Below are positions 1-9,388 of a DNA stretch of 64,000 bases, piece after piece. The stretch lies in contig AP018281.1 in the NCBI GenBank assembly GCA_002368355.1, positions 3,348,001 to 3,412,000 on the forward strand, in the 5' to 3' direction. Below the pieces are notes generated by a model. The model did no database searches, was not told the origin of the DNA, and worked only from the letters and a program-made list of their open reading frames with translations. Source of the DNA: Chondrocystis sp. NIES-4102 (GTDB lineage: Bacteria > Cyanobacteriota > Cyanobacteriia > Cyanobacteriales > Xenococcaceae). Positions within the stretch are counted from its first letter, which is position 1, and every line of letters begins with the position of its first letter. Made by a program: the position numbers and the translations under genes.

Positions 1-99
1 GTCAGATAAAGAGCCAACTAAACGATAAAAATAGCTGCCTTGCTGCCACCGATGTAATTGTGGCTTGGAAAGCATAACAGTCGACCAAGCGGATTTCAT
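1..99 (-). CDS. ictB: IctB-family protein, N-terminal fragment (runs off left edge)
   Basis: An ATG at 99-97 opens a 33-codon frame that stays open to the window edge. The fragment contains LSKPQLHRWQQGSYFYRLVG, which resembles from memory the start of cyanobacterial IctB, an O-antigen-ligase-like membrane protein once proposed to help inorganic carbon accumulation. IctB proteins usually begin with a short cytoplasmic stretch rich in Trp, Gln and Arg before the first membrane span, which fits. An in-frame stop a few codons upstream supports this ATG. Only about 7 percent of a normal protein is visible, so the call rests on recognition of the N-terminus alone. Confidence 0.5.
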   Translation of the reverse strand, partial: MKSAWSTVMLSKPQLHRWQQGSYFYRLVGSLSD

Positions 100-162
100 G
101 GATATGTTTACACAAATACTAAATAAACATTCTTATCCTAAACCACTTGTGAATTATTGCAA

Positions 163-1776
163 TTATTCCTCCTCTAGTTTTGCTTTAGGGTATTGAAGTA
201 CATAACGATAACTAGAATGAGCAGACCCTTGCACTATTACTTGACCTTCATGTAATTCGGTTAGGTGACAGCAAAATAGCAACCCTAAAATATCACGAGG
301 AATCTTATTATTATTTTTTCTTTGAATCTCCTCTTCATTCATAACCATCATTAAAGATGCAGTAGTCAAAACTTGATGGCTATTTAACGTAATATCACTC
401 ATGCCCGCTTGAATTTGGTAGTAGCGATCGCCATTTTGGTTCAAACTTAAAGCTTTAGTAACTATTTGGGAAGCAAAATTAGTTTCAACTAAACTTTCTC
501 CCAACCAAGGGTGAGAAACTCCCACAGCAATATTTAATGCTTTATTGCGTTTAGATACGTGAATCTTAACTTCTCCCCCAGCTTGAGATATCTCTAAGAT
601 ACTCATTATTAAATAATAAAGTCCTTGACGAACTTTTTCCTTATCTAGAGACCATATGCGGTTTCCAGGCTCAATAGAAAGGCGCAATAACTGCTGATGT
701 TGCTTGGCACTATCAGTTAAACTATTAATTACCTGCTGACATAGCATTTCAACATCTACAGGTGTAATCCTATTATCACCACTGTGATCATTTAAAACAC
801 CAAGGTTAACAATTTCATCAACCAGAGTAATTAAATTTTGACCACTATTATGAATAATTTCAAGATATTCTCTTTGCTTAACGGTTAGAGGGCCGTAAAC
901 TTCTTGATGTAAAACACTCGCCATACCTATAACGGAGGTTAGAGGAGTTTTTAATTCTTGAGTTAATTGTGATAGTAATTTAATTTTTATCGGGTTAGTA
1001 GTTGCAACTAAATTATTTGCACCGTTAAATTCATTAGCTGGATCTAATAAGCCTAATCCATTACTGGCAGCTAGTTCACCTATTGATCCCAGATTCAAAT
1101 TGGGATTATAACTCAAATTACTAGGTTTTTGCCAATCAGGTTGATTTGAATTATTGCTGGTAAGATAATGTTTATTTTTAAGTACGTGATGGCGTTCAAA
1201 CTCCCCCAAACACCAACGAGCTAGCAAAGCTAAATAATCTATATCCCGCTCATTAAACTTTCTCTCTGACCAATCCATGATTTCCAGCGTACCAATACAC
1301 AAACCACTTTCTGTCAGTAGAGGAACTCCTAAATAAGCTCTAATTCCGTAATGTTGAGTTAAAACACTCTGGGCAAAAACAGTGGTAGTTAAAGTATTAT
1401 CTATATTTAATGGTTGTTGACTATCGACAACATAAGTACTAAAAGATTCGGTAAGTGATATTTTTCTCTGGGCAGCCAGTTGATTCATTAAACCAATAGT
1501 AGAAAGCCCTACTGCTGATTTAAACCAAAGTTCATCTTTTACAACTAAACCTAGAATACATATTGGCGCACCAGAAAATATTGAAGCTTTTTGAGTTGCC
1601 TCTTCAAAAACAGGAACAGACTCAGAAACTAACAATCCCAATTTATTTAAAGTTGTCAATCTAATCTGTTCTCTATCTAAAGGAGTGAGATTATCCAAAC
1701 GGCAAAAAAGTTGGTTTTTTGGTTTAGTCATGCTGGTGACTGATAACCCTATATCTAATGCTTCCACTTGTATCAC
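163..1776 (-). CDS. GAF-domain protein with degenerate histidine kinase core
   Basis: This 537-residue cytoplasmic protein has a GAF domain at about 35-195, a linker, a HisKA-like helical region at about 262-330 and a C-terminal remnant of a HATPase domain to about 530. The usual H-box histidine is glutamine: the segment reads LTQELKTPLTS with Gln273 where the phospho-acceptor should be. The N-box asparagine and the DxGxG motif are also not visible. Autophosphorylation is therefore unlikely, and a sensory or scaffold role is an inference. The start is GTG at 1776; an ATG at residue 17 is an alternative. It is transcribed leftward, 63 bases before the ictB fragment. Confidence 0.8.
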   Translation of the reverse strand: MIQVEALDIGLSVTSMTKPKNQLFCRLDNLTPLDREQIRLTTLNKLGLLVSESVPVFEEATQKASIFSGAPICILGLVVKDELWFKSAVGLSTIGLMNQLAAQRKISLTESFSTYVVDSQQPLNIDNTLTTTVFAQSVLTQHYGIRAYLGVPLLTESGLCIGTLEIMDWSERKFNERDIDYLALLARWCLGEFERHHVLKNKHYLTSNNSNQPDWQKPSNLSYNPNLNLGSIGELAASNGLGLLDPANEFNGANNLVATTNPIKIKLLSQLTQELKTPLTSVIGMASVLHQEVYGPLTVKQREYLEIIHNSGQNLITLVDEIVNLGVLNDHSGDNRITPVDVEMLCQQVINSLTDSAKQHQQLLRLSIEPGNRIWSLDKEKVRQGLYYLIMSILEISQAGGEVKIHVSKRNKALNIAVGVSHPWLGESLVETNFASQIVTKALSLNQNGDRYYQIQAGMSDITLNSHQVLTTASLMMVMNEEEIQRKNNNKIPRDILGLLFCCHLTELHEGQVIVQGSAHSSYRYVLQYPKAKLEEE

Positions 1777-2439
1777 TTAATTTTTAATAGTAATTATTGT
1801 CTACGGACACAAACATTCTGTTACTAACACTTAGATTAAAAGATTAGACCAGAATTAAGCTTAAGAGAGCGTAGCTAATTGCAAATTTCTATATAATTTA
1901 GAATTAATCTGGATATAGACTTACTCTGTTTAACAACGCTTTGAAAACTTACTATATTGGCAAATTTAATCATCTTGTTAGATATTGTCAAAGTATAGGT
2001 ATTTGGTTTTAAATCGATACCTAGGATAAGATTGCATCAGTAGTAAATTTGATAACCAATCCACTAATCTAAAGATTGCTGACATTTGCCCCTAAGTCTC
2101 TAACAAGATAACTAAGACAGTTTTAACTTGCTAATGTATAAAGTTCCCGAAAAATAATCTGAACGAACATTTTAAGCAGAAATTCTCAAAATAACAGGCT
2201 ATTGAGCCAAAAAAGCTGTTTAATTTAAGATTCTAGTTAATATTTACTGATGCTACGCAATAATCTATTTGTGATAATTAAGTAAAGAGAAAAGGATTTA
2301 TTAATCATCCAAGCAAGCTATCTCTTTACCTGTTAAACCCTGATGCCACAATATTCCTTCATTCACGGCACGACCAGTACTTTGAAACCCTTGACCTCAG
2401 ATACCAGCCTCAACAGATATATAAACTGCGTCACAGCAG
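1777..2439. other. 663-base intergenic region
   Basis: AT-rich spacer between the GAF/kinase-like gene start and the gun4 stop, both on the minus strand. I see no tRNA or convincing small gene. The one structural feature is a 9-bp perfect inverted repeat, GTAAAGAGA at 2282-2290 with TCTCTTTAC at 2321-2329, about 110 bases past the gun4 stop. It could be a transcript-end hairpin, but no T-run follows it on the minus strand. Confidence 0.5.
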
Positions 2440-3129
2440 TTATTTAGTTGTCCAAGCTGGATGAGTAAAAATAGCATTAATTACTCGAACCCCACGTAAT
2501 TGATTCGATAAAGGTAAATGACCATGAGGGGCAGTCAAATTCCAAGTAAATTCTTTAGGGTAACGAGTCCATATATTTTGCTTTCTCCAACCAATTTTAG
2601 TCCATAATTGGGAAAAATCTTTGCCTACCGATAGCCAAATGCGTCTTTGTACGGAAAATCCAAATTTACCTTCTGAATACATTAACCACAATTTATCTAA
2701 AGTCCTTAAATCAAGAATAGGGAAACTTTCTACTTCCGTAAAATAAATCCACTTACGTTCAACTGCTGCTGCGCCTGCTAGTTCGCATAATTTTTGTAAT
2801 GTCAAAACGTCAGCACCCTGGAAATCTTGTTGTGCTAGCAATTGTTGTAAAGGCTGGTAATCTATATTACGGTCTGACTCCAAATCAACTACTCCATTAG
2901 GAAAATTATTACTTAAAAACTCCTGTACTTGAGAACTTTGTTTAAGATAGAGAGCTTGATAAGCTTTGCCTAATGCTAAATTATCGGATGGTTGTTCTAA
3001 AGACAGCATCCAGTCTATCAGAATATTTATACCAGTTTCCCCCTCAGTTAATAGCTGGGAAACTAATTGCAATTGATTTTTTGCCGATTCTGTATATATT
3101 GGGTGATTGAGACCGCTAATACTATTCAT
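2440..3129 (-). CDS. gun4: GUN4-domain tetrapyrrole-binding protein
   Basis: Gun4 binds protoporphyrin IX and Mg-protoporphyrin and stimulates Mg-chelatase (ChlH subunit), directing tetrapyrroles to chlorophyll. The 229-residue length is close to the roughly 230 residues of Synechocystis Gun4. The N-terminal ~80 residues form the helical bundle seen in cyanobacterial members. The GUN4 core follows at about 85-215, with conserved elements including LCELAG, WIYFTEVESFP, LDKLWLMYS and GKFGFSVQRRIW. The ATG at 3129 gives the expected N-terminus. The gene stands alone: the response-regulator gene to its right is also on the minus strand but 187 bases away. Confidence 0.92.
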   Translation of the reverse strand: MNSISGLNHPIYTESAKNQLQLVSQLLTEGETGINILIDWMLSLEQPSDNLALGKAYQALYLKQSSQVQEFLSNNFPNGVVDLESDRNIDYQPLQQLLAQQDFQGADVLTLQKLCELAGAAAVERKWIYFTEVESFPILDLRTLDKLWLMYSEGKFGFSVQRRIWLSVGKDFSQLWTKIGWRKQNIWTRYPKEFTWNLTAPHGHLPLSNQLRGVRVINAIFTHPAWTTK

Positions 3130-3316
3130 ATAACCTTTTATCCTACAGCGGTAATTATGCCCGTATGGAAACCTATAGAGACAGATTATCTAGCTGAGAA
3201 AATATTCCTCTATTGGTTTATGCTAGGTGTTTGTACTCAAATGCTGTTTATCCAAATATTATCATGGTTTGGGCATTGCCAATAGCTAAAATTTTGAGTG
3301 ACGTATAACCAGATGA

Positions 3317-4033
3317 CTAAACTTTTTCATATCCTTGTTCATAGGCAAAGCGAACCAATTGAGTGCGATTATTGAGGTTGAGTTTGTTTAAAATATTGCT
3401 TAAGTGGGTTTGTACAGTACGAGGGCTAATAAAAAGACGTTCACTAATTTGCTTATTGGTATAGCCTTGAATAGTTTCCCAAAATACCCTTTCTTCGGCG
3501 GGGGTCAGAGGTAGAGGTCGTGGAGGTAAAGCAGATTTAGATATTTGATTGGTGGATATCGTAGTTTCGGGAGATTCACATTCGTAAATATTGTTATTTA
3601 AGACATTGGCAGATTGAGAACTAACTAACTGTTCAATTAGGTGAACTATTTCTGCATGAACACGACGAGATCGTTCAATCAAAGCTTCAATATTTGCCAA
3701 TAATTCTTTCATTTCAAACGGTTTACTCAAGTAACTGTCTGCACCGATTGTATGACCCTGAATGCGATCATCAAGTTCATTTTTAGCCGATAAAAATATA
3801 AAGGGAATTAATTTACCTGAAGGTTGCGATCGCAACTGACGACAAAATTCAAATCCGTCCATTTCTGGCATAGAAACATCGGAAACGATAATATCTGGTA
3901 TGTCCTGATTAAACTTGATTAAAGCTTCTGTCCCAGAACCCACTGAAATTACTTGATACCCTCTTTGTTCTAAAGAGTTTTGTAATACTTTACGTAAAAT
4001 CAAATCGTCATCTACTACTAAAATTTTTTTCAT
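3317..4033 (-). CDS. Response regulator, REC plus LuxR-type HTH
   Basis: This 238-residue protein has a receiver domain at 3-118 with acidic pocket DDD at 8-10, phospho-acceptor Asp52 (VSDVSMPEMDG) and Lys104 (YLSKPF). A ~45-residue linker leads to a NarL/FixJ-type helix-turn-helix at about 172-232 (LTPAEERVFW, TNKQISERLFISPRTVQTHL). Such proteins bind DNA as phosphorylated dimers. The architecture matches the cyanobacterial/plastid Ycf29 group, but I cannot separate that from related regulators by eye. No kinase gene is adjacent. ATG start at 4033. Confidence 0.85.
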   Translation of the reverse strand: MKKILVVDDDLILRKVLQNSLEQRGYQVISVGSGTEALIKFNQDIPDIIVSDVSMPEMDGFEFCRQLRSQPSGKLIPFIFLSAKNELDDRIQGHTIGADSYLSKPFEMKELLANIEALIERSRRVHAEIVHLIEQLVSSQSANVLNNNIYECESPETTISTNQISKSALPPRPLPLTPAEERVFWETIQGYTNKQISERLFISPRTVQTHLSNILNKLNLNNRTQLVRFAYEQGYEKV

Positions 4034-4273
4034 ATTTGGCTTTTGTATATCAATGCTAATTTTTTAAACTACACTCTATTATCTTATACAGCTTATTTTG
4101 CTCTTTTTTCTGGATATTTTCCCAAAAGATATAAGTTTAAAAATTATTTAAGATAAGTGTTTGCAGACTGACTATTCTCAAAAAAAGATAAAAATGGGTA
4201 ATTTTGTTACTGTCAAGTCGAGGCGATTTAATTGTACTGTAGCTATATTCAGTTTTTTCTTGAGCATAATTTT

Positions 4274-5704
4274 ATGTACGATAAACTCACTCCAGCCACT
4301 ATAGGTTCTAAGATTACTTTTCAAAATGGCAAGCCTATTGTACCTGATGAACCGATCATTCCTTTTATCCGTGGTGACGGTACGGGGGTTGATATTTGGC
4401 CTGCTACGGAAGCTGTAATTAATGCTGCGGTAAAGGCTGCTTATGGTCAACAACGTCAAATACACTGGTTTAAAGTTTATGCAGGAGACGAAGCCTGTGA
4501 GCAATATGGTACTTATCAGTATCTTCCCCAAGATACTATTAAAGCAATTAAGGAATATGGAGTAGCCATTAAGGGGCCATTAACTACCCCTGTAGGTGGT
4601 GGAATTCGCTCATTAAATGTGGCTTTACGCCAAATGTTTCAGCTTTACGCCTGTGTTCGTCCTTGTCGTTATTATCAAGGTACACCTTCTCCTCATAGGT
4701 ATCCTGAAAAGTTAGATGTAATTGTTTACCGAGAGAATACGGAGGATATTTATTTAGGAATTGAATGGAAACAAGGAGATGAAATTGGGAGAAAGTTAAT
4801 TGATTTACTTAATAAAGAATTAATTCCCAGTACTCCCGAACATGGTAGCAAACAGATTCCTTTGGATTCAGGAATTGGTATTAAGCCTATTAGTAAAACG
4901 GGATCTCAACGCTTAATTAGACGTGCTATTCAACACGCCCTACGTCTTCCTCCAGCTAAACAACAAGTAACCCTCGTACATAAAGGAAACATTATGAAGT
5001 ATACCGAAGGGGCTTTTAGGGATTGGGGTTATCAATTGGCTACTACTGAATTTCGGGCTGAATGTATTACTGAACGCGAATCCTGGATTTTGAGCAATAA
5101 GGAAGCGAATCAAGATATAAGTATTGAAGATAATGCCCGCAAAATTGAACCTGGATATGATTCTTTAACTACGGAAAAAAGGGAAAAAATTCATCAAGAG
5201 ATTAAAGGGGTGTTAGAAGCAATTTGGGATACTCATGGCGAAGGTCAATGGAAAAATAAGGTAATGGTTAACGATCGCATTGCTGATAGTATTTTCCAAC
5301 AAATTCAAACTCGTCCTGATGAATATTCTATTTTGGCAACTATGAATCTCAACGGGGATTATCTCTCTGATGCTGCTGCTGCTATTGTCGGCGGTTTGGG
5401 TATGAGTCCTGGGGCTAATATTGGTGATCAATGTGCTATTTTTGAAGCCACCCACGGTACAGCACCGAAACACGCAGGCTTGGATAGAATTAATCCAGGA
5501 TCGGTAATTCTATCTGGAGTGATGATGTTAGAGTTTATGGGATGGCAGGAAGCTGCTGATTTGATTCAAGCTGGTATGGCAAAGGCGATCGCCAATGGTG
5601 AAGTAACTTATGATTTGGCAAGACTTATGACCCCCCCCATAGATCAGCCTCTAAAATGTTCTGAGTTTGCTCAAGCAATCATTAAAAATTTTCCTAGCAA
5701 ATAA
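4274..5704 (+). CDS. icd: NADP-dependent isocitrate dehydrogenase
   Basis: Converts isocitrate to 2-oxoglutarate with NADPH formation. In cyanobacteria 2-oxoglutarate is the carbon skeleton for ammonium assimilation and the C/N status signal. Family landmarks are visible: the substrate loop [27 protein letters not shown], [23 protein letters not shown] region, and the nucleotide region [20 protein letters not shown] and [12 protein letters not shown] chose the ATG at 4274, giving 476 residues, close to the cyanobacterial norm. A frame extension to a TTG at 4232 adds 14 non-conserved residues. Monocistronic in appearance. Confidence 0.95.
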   Translation: MYDKLTPATIGSKITFQNGKPIVPDEPIIPFIRGDGTGVDIWPATEAVINAAVKAAYGQQRQIHWFKVYAGDEACEQYGTYQYLPQDTIKAIKEYGVAIKGPLTTPVGGGIRSLNVALRQMFQLYACVRPCRYYQGTPSPHRYPEKLDVIVYRENTEDIYLGIEWKQGDEIGRKLIDLLNKELIPSTPEHGSKQIPLDSGIGIKPISKTGSQRLIRRAIQHALRLPPAKQQVTLVHKGNIMKYTEGAFRDWGYQLATTEFRAECITERESWILSNKEANQDISIEDNARKIEPGYDSLTTEKREKIHQEIKGVLEAIWDTHGEGQWKNKVMVNDRIADSIFQQIQTRPDEYSILATMNLNGDYLSDAAAAIVGGLGMSPGANIGDQCAIFEATHGTAPKHAGLDRINPGSVILSGVMMLEFMGWQEAADLIQAGMAKAIANGEVTYDLARLMTPPIDQPLKCSEFAQAIIKNFPSK

Positions 5705-6021
5705 CTAAGCGAAATTTACCGATACTTTTTTACTACCCGTTTAAAATTAACTTTAACTGTTGTGTTCACCAGGAATTTAAAATCTTTTGAATGACCTTAG
5801 TTGAATGGAACAATCTTATCTGCCAAATCTTTTGATGCTATCTTGTATATCGGTTATCAATAGTCAGATTAATTAGTTTTAATTATTTGGATAAATTGGT
5901 AACTTAATTTGTATTCTCTCCCTCAGTCACAGATTATAGAAATGCCCTTTGGGTACTCCGTCGTTAAGAGGGCGGAGACGGCACGTGACCGTTGGTTAAA
6001 CCTATTTAATTCTCAAATTTT
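5705..6021. other. 317-base intergenic region holding structured repeat copy A
   Basis: Spacer between icd and the Ser/Thr kinase gene. The first 220 bases are plain AT-rich DNA. The last third holds the structured repeat at 5926-5996, which ends about 25 bases before the kinase start codon and would therefore lie in that gene's leader if transcription begins upstream. Confidence 0.6.
5926..5996 (+). repeat. Dispersed structured repeat, copy A
   Basis: About 71 bases shared with 34731-34817. Conserved blocks are GTCACAGATTAT, ATGCCCTTTGGGTACTCCG and GACGGCACGTGACCGTTGGT. The copy can fold into nested stems: GTCAC (5926-5930) with GTGAC (5985-5989), TGCC (5943-5946) with GGCA (5980-5983), and CTCCGTC (5956-5962) with GGCGGAG (5971-5977) around an 8-base loop. 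Function is unknown to me; it could be an RNA element or a palindromic non-autonomous repeat. Confidence 0.75.
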
Positions 6022-7575
6022 ATGTCTGATGAGCTTATAGGAGGACGCTACCGAGTACTTAATTGTCTGAGAACCACAGGCTTTTGTGAAACTTATGTAG
6101 CTGAAGATACTCATCTTCCTGGTAATCCTCACCCTCTCTGTGTGGTAAAAAAATTACAGCCTCAATCGAATGAGGATTTTGTCCTCAATACGGCTCGGAG
6201 ATTATTTGATAGTGAAGCTAAAGTGCTTTATAAATTAAATGATCACCCCCATATTCCTCGTTTACTAGCTCATCTAGAAGTAAATAAAGAGTTTTATTTG
6301 GTACAAGAATATATTGAGGGAAAAGATTTAAGTCAGACGGAGATTATTCCTGGTAAACGCTGGTCGGAGTCTGAAGTAAAGGCGTTTTTGATTGAAGTTT
6401 TAGAAATTTTGGCTTTTATACATCAAAATAATGTTATCCATCGGGATATTAAGCCTTCTAACTTGATTCGTCGCCAGAGCGATCGCAAAATTTTTCTGAT
6501 TGATTTTGGTGCGGTTAAAGAAATTACTAATATGACTCTGACTGAAGGTCAAGGTAATGTTTTAACGGTAGTAATTGGTACTCCTGGATATATGGCTAGT
6601 GAGCAGCAGAGGGGAGATCCTCGCTTTTGTAGTGATATTTATGCTTTAGGTATAACTGCTATTCAAGCCTTTACTGGTTATCATCCTGATCAGTTAACTC
6701 GCGATCGCGAGACAGGGGAAGTTAAATGGCAACATCTTGCTTCTCCATGCACTGATGAGTTTGCCAGGATCTTAGATAAAATGGTGCGTAATGATTTCCC
6801 TCAGCGTTATCGCAATGCTAATGATGTTTTGGAAGATCTTCGCCATCCTCCGATCCCTGAGACAGTTATATCTTCAAGTCCAGTAAGATCTATAGCAGTT
6901 AATTCTGCGCCTCAAGTTAAATCTTCAGGGTTAAAACGATTATTATTTTTTGTCGTCCTTCCTCTAAGTTTAGGACTTGGTTTTTTAGTTCCTAATATTT
7001 GGAAGACTCTACAAGCTTTAAAATATTATAATGAGGGAAACGAACTACTTGATGCAGGCAAATATCAAGAAGCTATATCTGCTTTTGATCGAGCATTGGC
7101 TAACCGTAATGATTTGGCGCAAGCCTGGACAAATAAAGGTTTTGCACAAGGTAAATTAGGTAATCACTTAGAAAAGTTTTCTTCCTGTCAACAAGCTACA
7201 GAAGTGGCTGCCGATTTTGCTGAAGCCTGGAATTGTAGAGGTTTGGCAAGATTCGATCTCCAACAATATGAAAGAGCTTTACAGGATTACAATCAAGCGT
7301 TGGCTGTTGAACCTGATTTTTATCGAGGTTGGTTTAATAAGGGACAAGTATTGTTAAAATTAGGTCGCCCTGGTGAAGCCATAGAAGCCACTAGACAAGT
7401 TTTAAGATATAAACCTGACTATTTTTTGGCTTGGACTCAAATTTGTAAAGCCTTATACGAATTGGAACAATATCAAGATGCCAAAGCACACTGCGAAGAA
7501 TCTCTAAAATTAAATCCTGATTACCTTCCCACCTCTAATTTATTGCAAGAAGTAGAAAAAAAATTAAATAAATAA
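6022..7575 (+). CDS. Membrane-anchored Ser/Thr protein kinase with C-terminal TPRs
   Basis: This 517-residue Hanks-type kinase has its kinase domain at about 9-275. It carries the ATP-binding lysine in CVVKK (43-44), catalytic loop HRDIKPSN (140-147), DFG (161-163) and GTPGYMASEQ (186-195). The glycine-rich loop is weak: RTTGFCETYVAED instead of GxGxxG. A single membrane span lies at about 305-327, followed by four or so TPR units to the C-terminus, so the TPRs are probably on the other side of the membrane. Cyanobacterial kinases of this type are common; the substrate is unknown. A structured repeat sits just upstream. Confidence 0.88.
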   Translation: MSDELIGGRYRVLNCLRTTGFCETYVAEDTHLPGNPHPLCVVKKLQPQSNEDFVLNTARRLFDSEAKVLYKLNDHPHIPRLLAHLEVNKEFYLVQEYIEGKDLSQTEIIPGKRWSESEVKAFLIEVLEILAFIHQNNVIHRDIKPSNLIRRQSDRKIFLIDFGAVKEITNMTLTEGQGNVLTVVIGTPGYMASEQQRGDPRFCSDIYALGITAIQAFTGYHPDQLTRDRETGEVKWQHLASPCTDEFARILDKMVRNDFPQRYRNANDVLEDLRHPPIPETVISSSPVRSIAVNSAPQVKSSGLKRLLFFVVLPLSLGLGFLVPNIWKTLQALKYYNEGNELLDAGKYQEAISAFDRALANRNDLAQAWTNKGFAQGKLGNHLEKFSSCQQATEVAADFAEAWNCRGLARFDLQQYERALQDYNQALAVEPDFYRGWFNKGQVLLKLGRPGEAIEATRQVLRYKPDYFLAWTQICKALYELEQYQDAKAHCEESLKLNPDYLPTSNLLQEVEKKLNK

Positions 7576-7630
7576 GATTTAAAATTTACTCAAAATCCAA
7601 TTCTTACTCTTCGCAGCTACATTACTTTTC

Positions 7631-8191
7631 TTATTTATTGATTAACTTGAAATTTAACCCCAATAAACTCCAAAAATCGACTTGATAAGAGGTTGACTGT
7701 ACACCTCTATCTCCTTTTGCTTCAACCTTATTTTTGAGTAAATTCTGGTTTAAAATACCACTCACTACTTGATCTGCTACAATTGCTGGTTGTTGTGCTT
7801 TATTGAGAGTCAAAAGCATTTTGCTACACCCTGAAGCATACAAATTATTATTGGCACAAATTACAGGGATATTTTCTTGCTCAGTACCTATAAAACTAAT
7901 GTTTGATAAATCATATCCTCCAGCAGCATAATCCTCTAATTTAGCTGTAACATCATTACACAGTTGTTGAGGGCTAGCATCAGTTTTATTTAATAATATA
8001 TCCTCACGCCAATGAAAAATTGGCAATTGATGTTCGCCTCCTGGAGTCTGTGCTATCGTTGTTGGCACACCATTATTTACTTGACATACGAAGTTAAGCT
8101 TAGAAGCATTAGAGGGATTTGCTATAGCAGGAGACACTCCGAAACCTATAGTGTTGGCTAAGAGTAAAAATGATAAGTATTTGGGTTTCAT
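7631..8191 (-). CDS. COP23-domain exported protein
   Basis: A 186-residue protein with a signal peptide (hydrophobic core at 7-20, likely cleavage after AIA at 22-24). The mature part carries features I associate with the COP23 family, named for a circadian-oscillating membrane-associated protein of Cyanothece: FVCQ near the mature N-terminus, two later cysteines around VICANN and ASGCSKMLLTL, and the final YQVDFWSLLGL. The molecular role of the family is not established. It converges with the kinase gene (55-base gap). ATG at 8191. Confidence 0.75.
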   Translation of the reverse strand: MKPKYLSFLLLANTIGFGVSPAIANPSNASKLNFVCQVNNGVPTTIAQTPGGEHQLPIFHWREDILLNKTDASPQQLCNDVTAKLEDYAAGGYDLSNISFIGTEQENIPVICANNNLYASGCSKMLLTLNKAQQPAIVADQVVSGILNQNLLKNKVEAKGDRGVQSTSYQVDFWSLLGLNFKLINK

Positions 8192-8500
8192 GGTTTATAC
8201 CAACCTTTTTTAGTTACAGATATATCAGCTAGTTCTATGCTGGTATTTTTATTTATATATATGTACGTTTTAATCTCTCAACAATAGCAGCAACTTTACT
8301 TTATTTAACCTTAAAATCAAGGATTGTTGAAAACACTAATTTTATTTGCTTTTACCGCACATTGTAAGATTGACGTTTTATAGATAGTAGTATAAAGAAT
8401 ATCTTAATTATAAGCAAATTTTCTGAGGTTTTGAATTATAAATTTACACATTATTTACTTTTATATGCTAGTAAAAAAAGCATTTAAACTTTAAACATTT
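8192..8500. other. 309-base divergent intergenic region
   Basis: Divergent spacer between the COP23 gene and the ABC ATPase gene, so it should hold both promoters. It is AT-rich, and I can assign no operator, hairpin or RNA gene in it. Confidence 0.4.
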
Positions 8501-9238
8501 ATGACAGAATATCTTTTAGAAGTACAAGATGTTTATGCTGGATATATTAAGGATCTCTATATCCTCCAGGGTATTAATTTTCAGATCGCGCCTGGGGAAT
8601 TAGTAGCAGTAATTGGCCCAAATGGTGCAGGCAAATCTACTTTAGCTAAAACAATTTTTGGTTTACTTACTCCTGGTCGCGGACAAATTACCTTTAAAGG
8701 AAGAAATATTACAGGCTTAAAATCCGATAAAATCGTTAGATTGGGGATGTGCTATGTACCTCAGATCACTAATGTTTTTGCCTCTCTTTCCATTGAAGAA
8801 AATTTAGAAATGGGGGCTTTTATCCGCAATGATTCCTTAAAACCTCTTAAAGATAAAATTTATACCATGTTTCCCAGACTGGGATCGCGTCGTCGCCAAA
8901 AAGCAGGAACATTATCTGGGGGGGAAAGGCAAATGTTGGCAATGGGTAAAGCCTTGATGTTAGAGCCAGATTTACTACTTTTAGATGAACCTTCAGCAGC
9001 TTTATCACCTATTTTAGTTAAATCAGTATTAGAACAGGTTAAAGCTATAAATCAAACTGGTACAGCAATTGTTTTAGTAGAGCAAAATGCTAAACAAGCT
9101 TTGGCAATGGCAGATCGAGGCTACGTTTTAGAAAATGGACGAGACCGTTTTGAGGGAACGGGAGCAGATTTATTAGATAATTCTAAAGTAGGTGAATTAT
9201 ATCTGGGTGCTGCCTATAAAGCCAATAACCAGAGATAA
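8501..9238 (+). CDS. natE: LivF/NatE-like amino acid ABC transporter ATPase
   Basis: A 245-residue ABC ATPase with Walker A GPNGAGKST (39-47), Q-loop near PQITN, signature LSGGE (138-142), Walker B LLLLDEP (158-164) and the switch histidine position occupied by VLVEQN. Length and sequence place it in the branched-chain amino acid (LivF) group. In cyanobacteria a stand-alone member is NatE of the neutral amino acid transporter NatABCDE, whose genes are scattered, and no partner permease or binding protein is nearby here. The NatE assignment is by resemblance and the solo context; LivF in general is secure. Confidence 0.8.
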   Translation: MTEYLLEVQDVYAGYIKDLYILQGINFQIAPGELVAVIGPNGAGKSTLAKTIFGLLTPGRGQITFKGRNITGLKSDKIVRLGMCYVPQITNVFASLSIEENLEMGAFIRNDSLKPLKDKIYTMFPRLGSRRRQKAGTLSGGERQMLAMGKALMLEPDLLLLDEPSAALSPILVKSVLEQVKAINQTGTAIVLVEQNAKQALAMADRGYVLENGRDRFEGTGADLLDNSKVGELYLGAAYKANNQR

Positions 9239-9388
9239 CCTGATAACTGTGTTAACATAACTTAATTAAAGTTTATATATTTTTGTATCTTTACTGAAAA
9301 ATAGCAGATAATTCCCAGGTATTATAGATTGTGGCTACCTTATAAGCCATATTAATAAATTTAGTTTTGGTAAACTTTAGGAGAAAAC

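Noticed and set aside
2301-2394. A 31-codon minus-strand open stretch reading GRAVNEGILWHQGLTG near its middle
   Set aside because: No usable start except a GTG, no ribosome site, and no family recognised. It may be a relic but cannot be supported as a gene.
4232-4273. Upstream TTG extension of icd by 14 codons
   Set aside because: The added residues are unlike the family; the ATG at 4274 gives the normal N-terminus.
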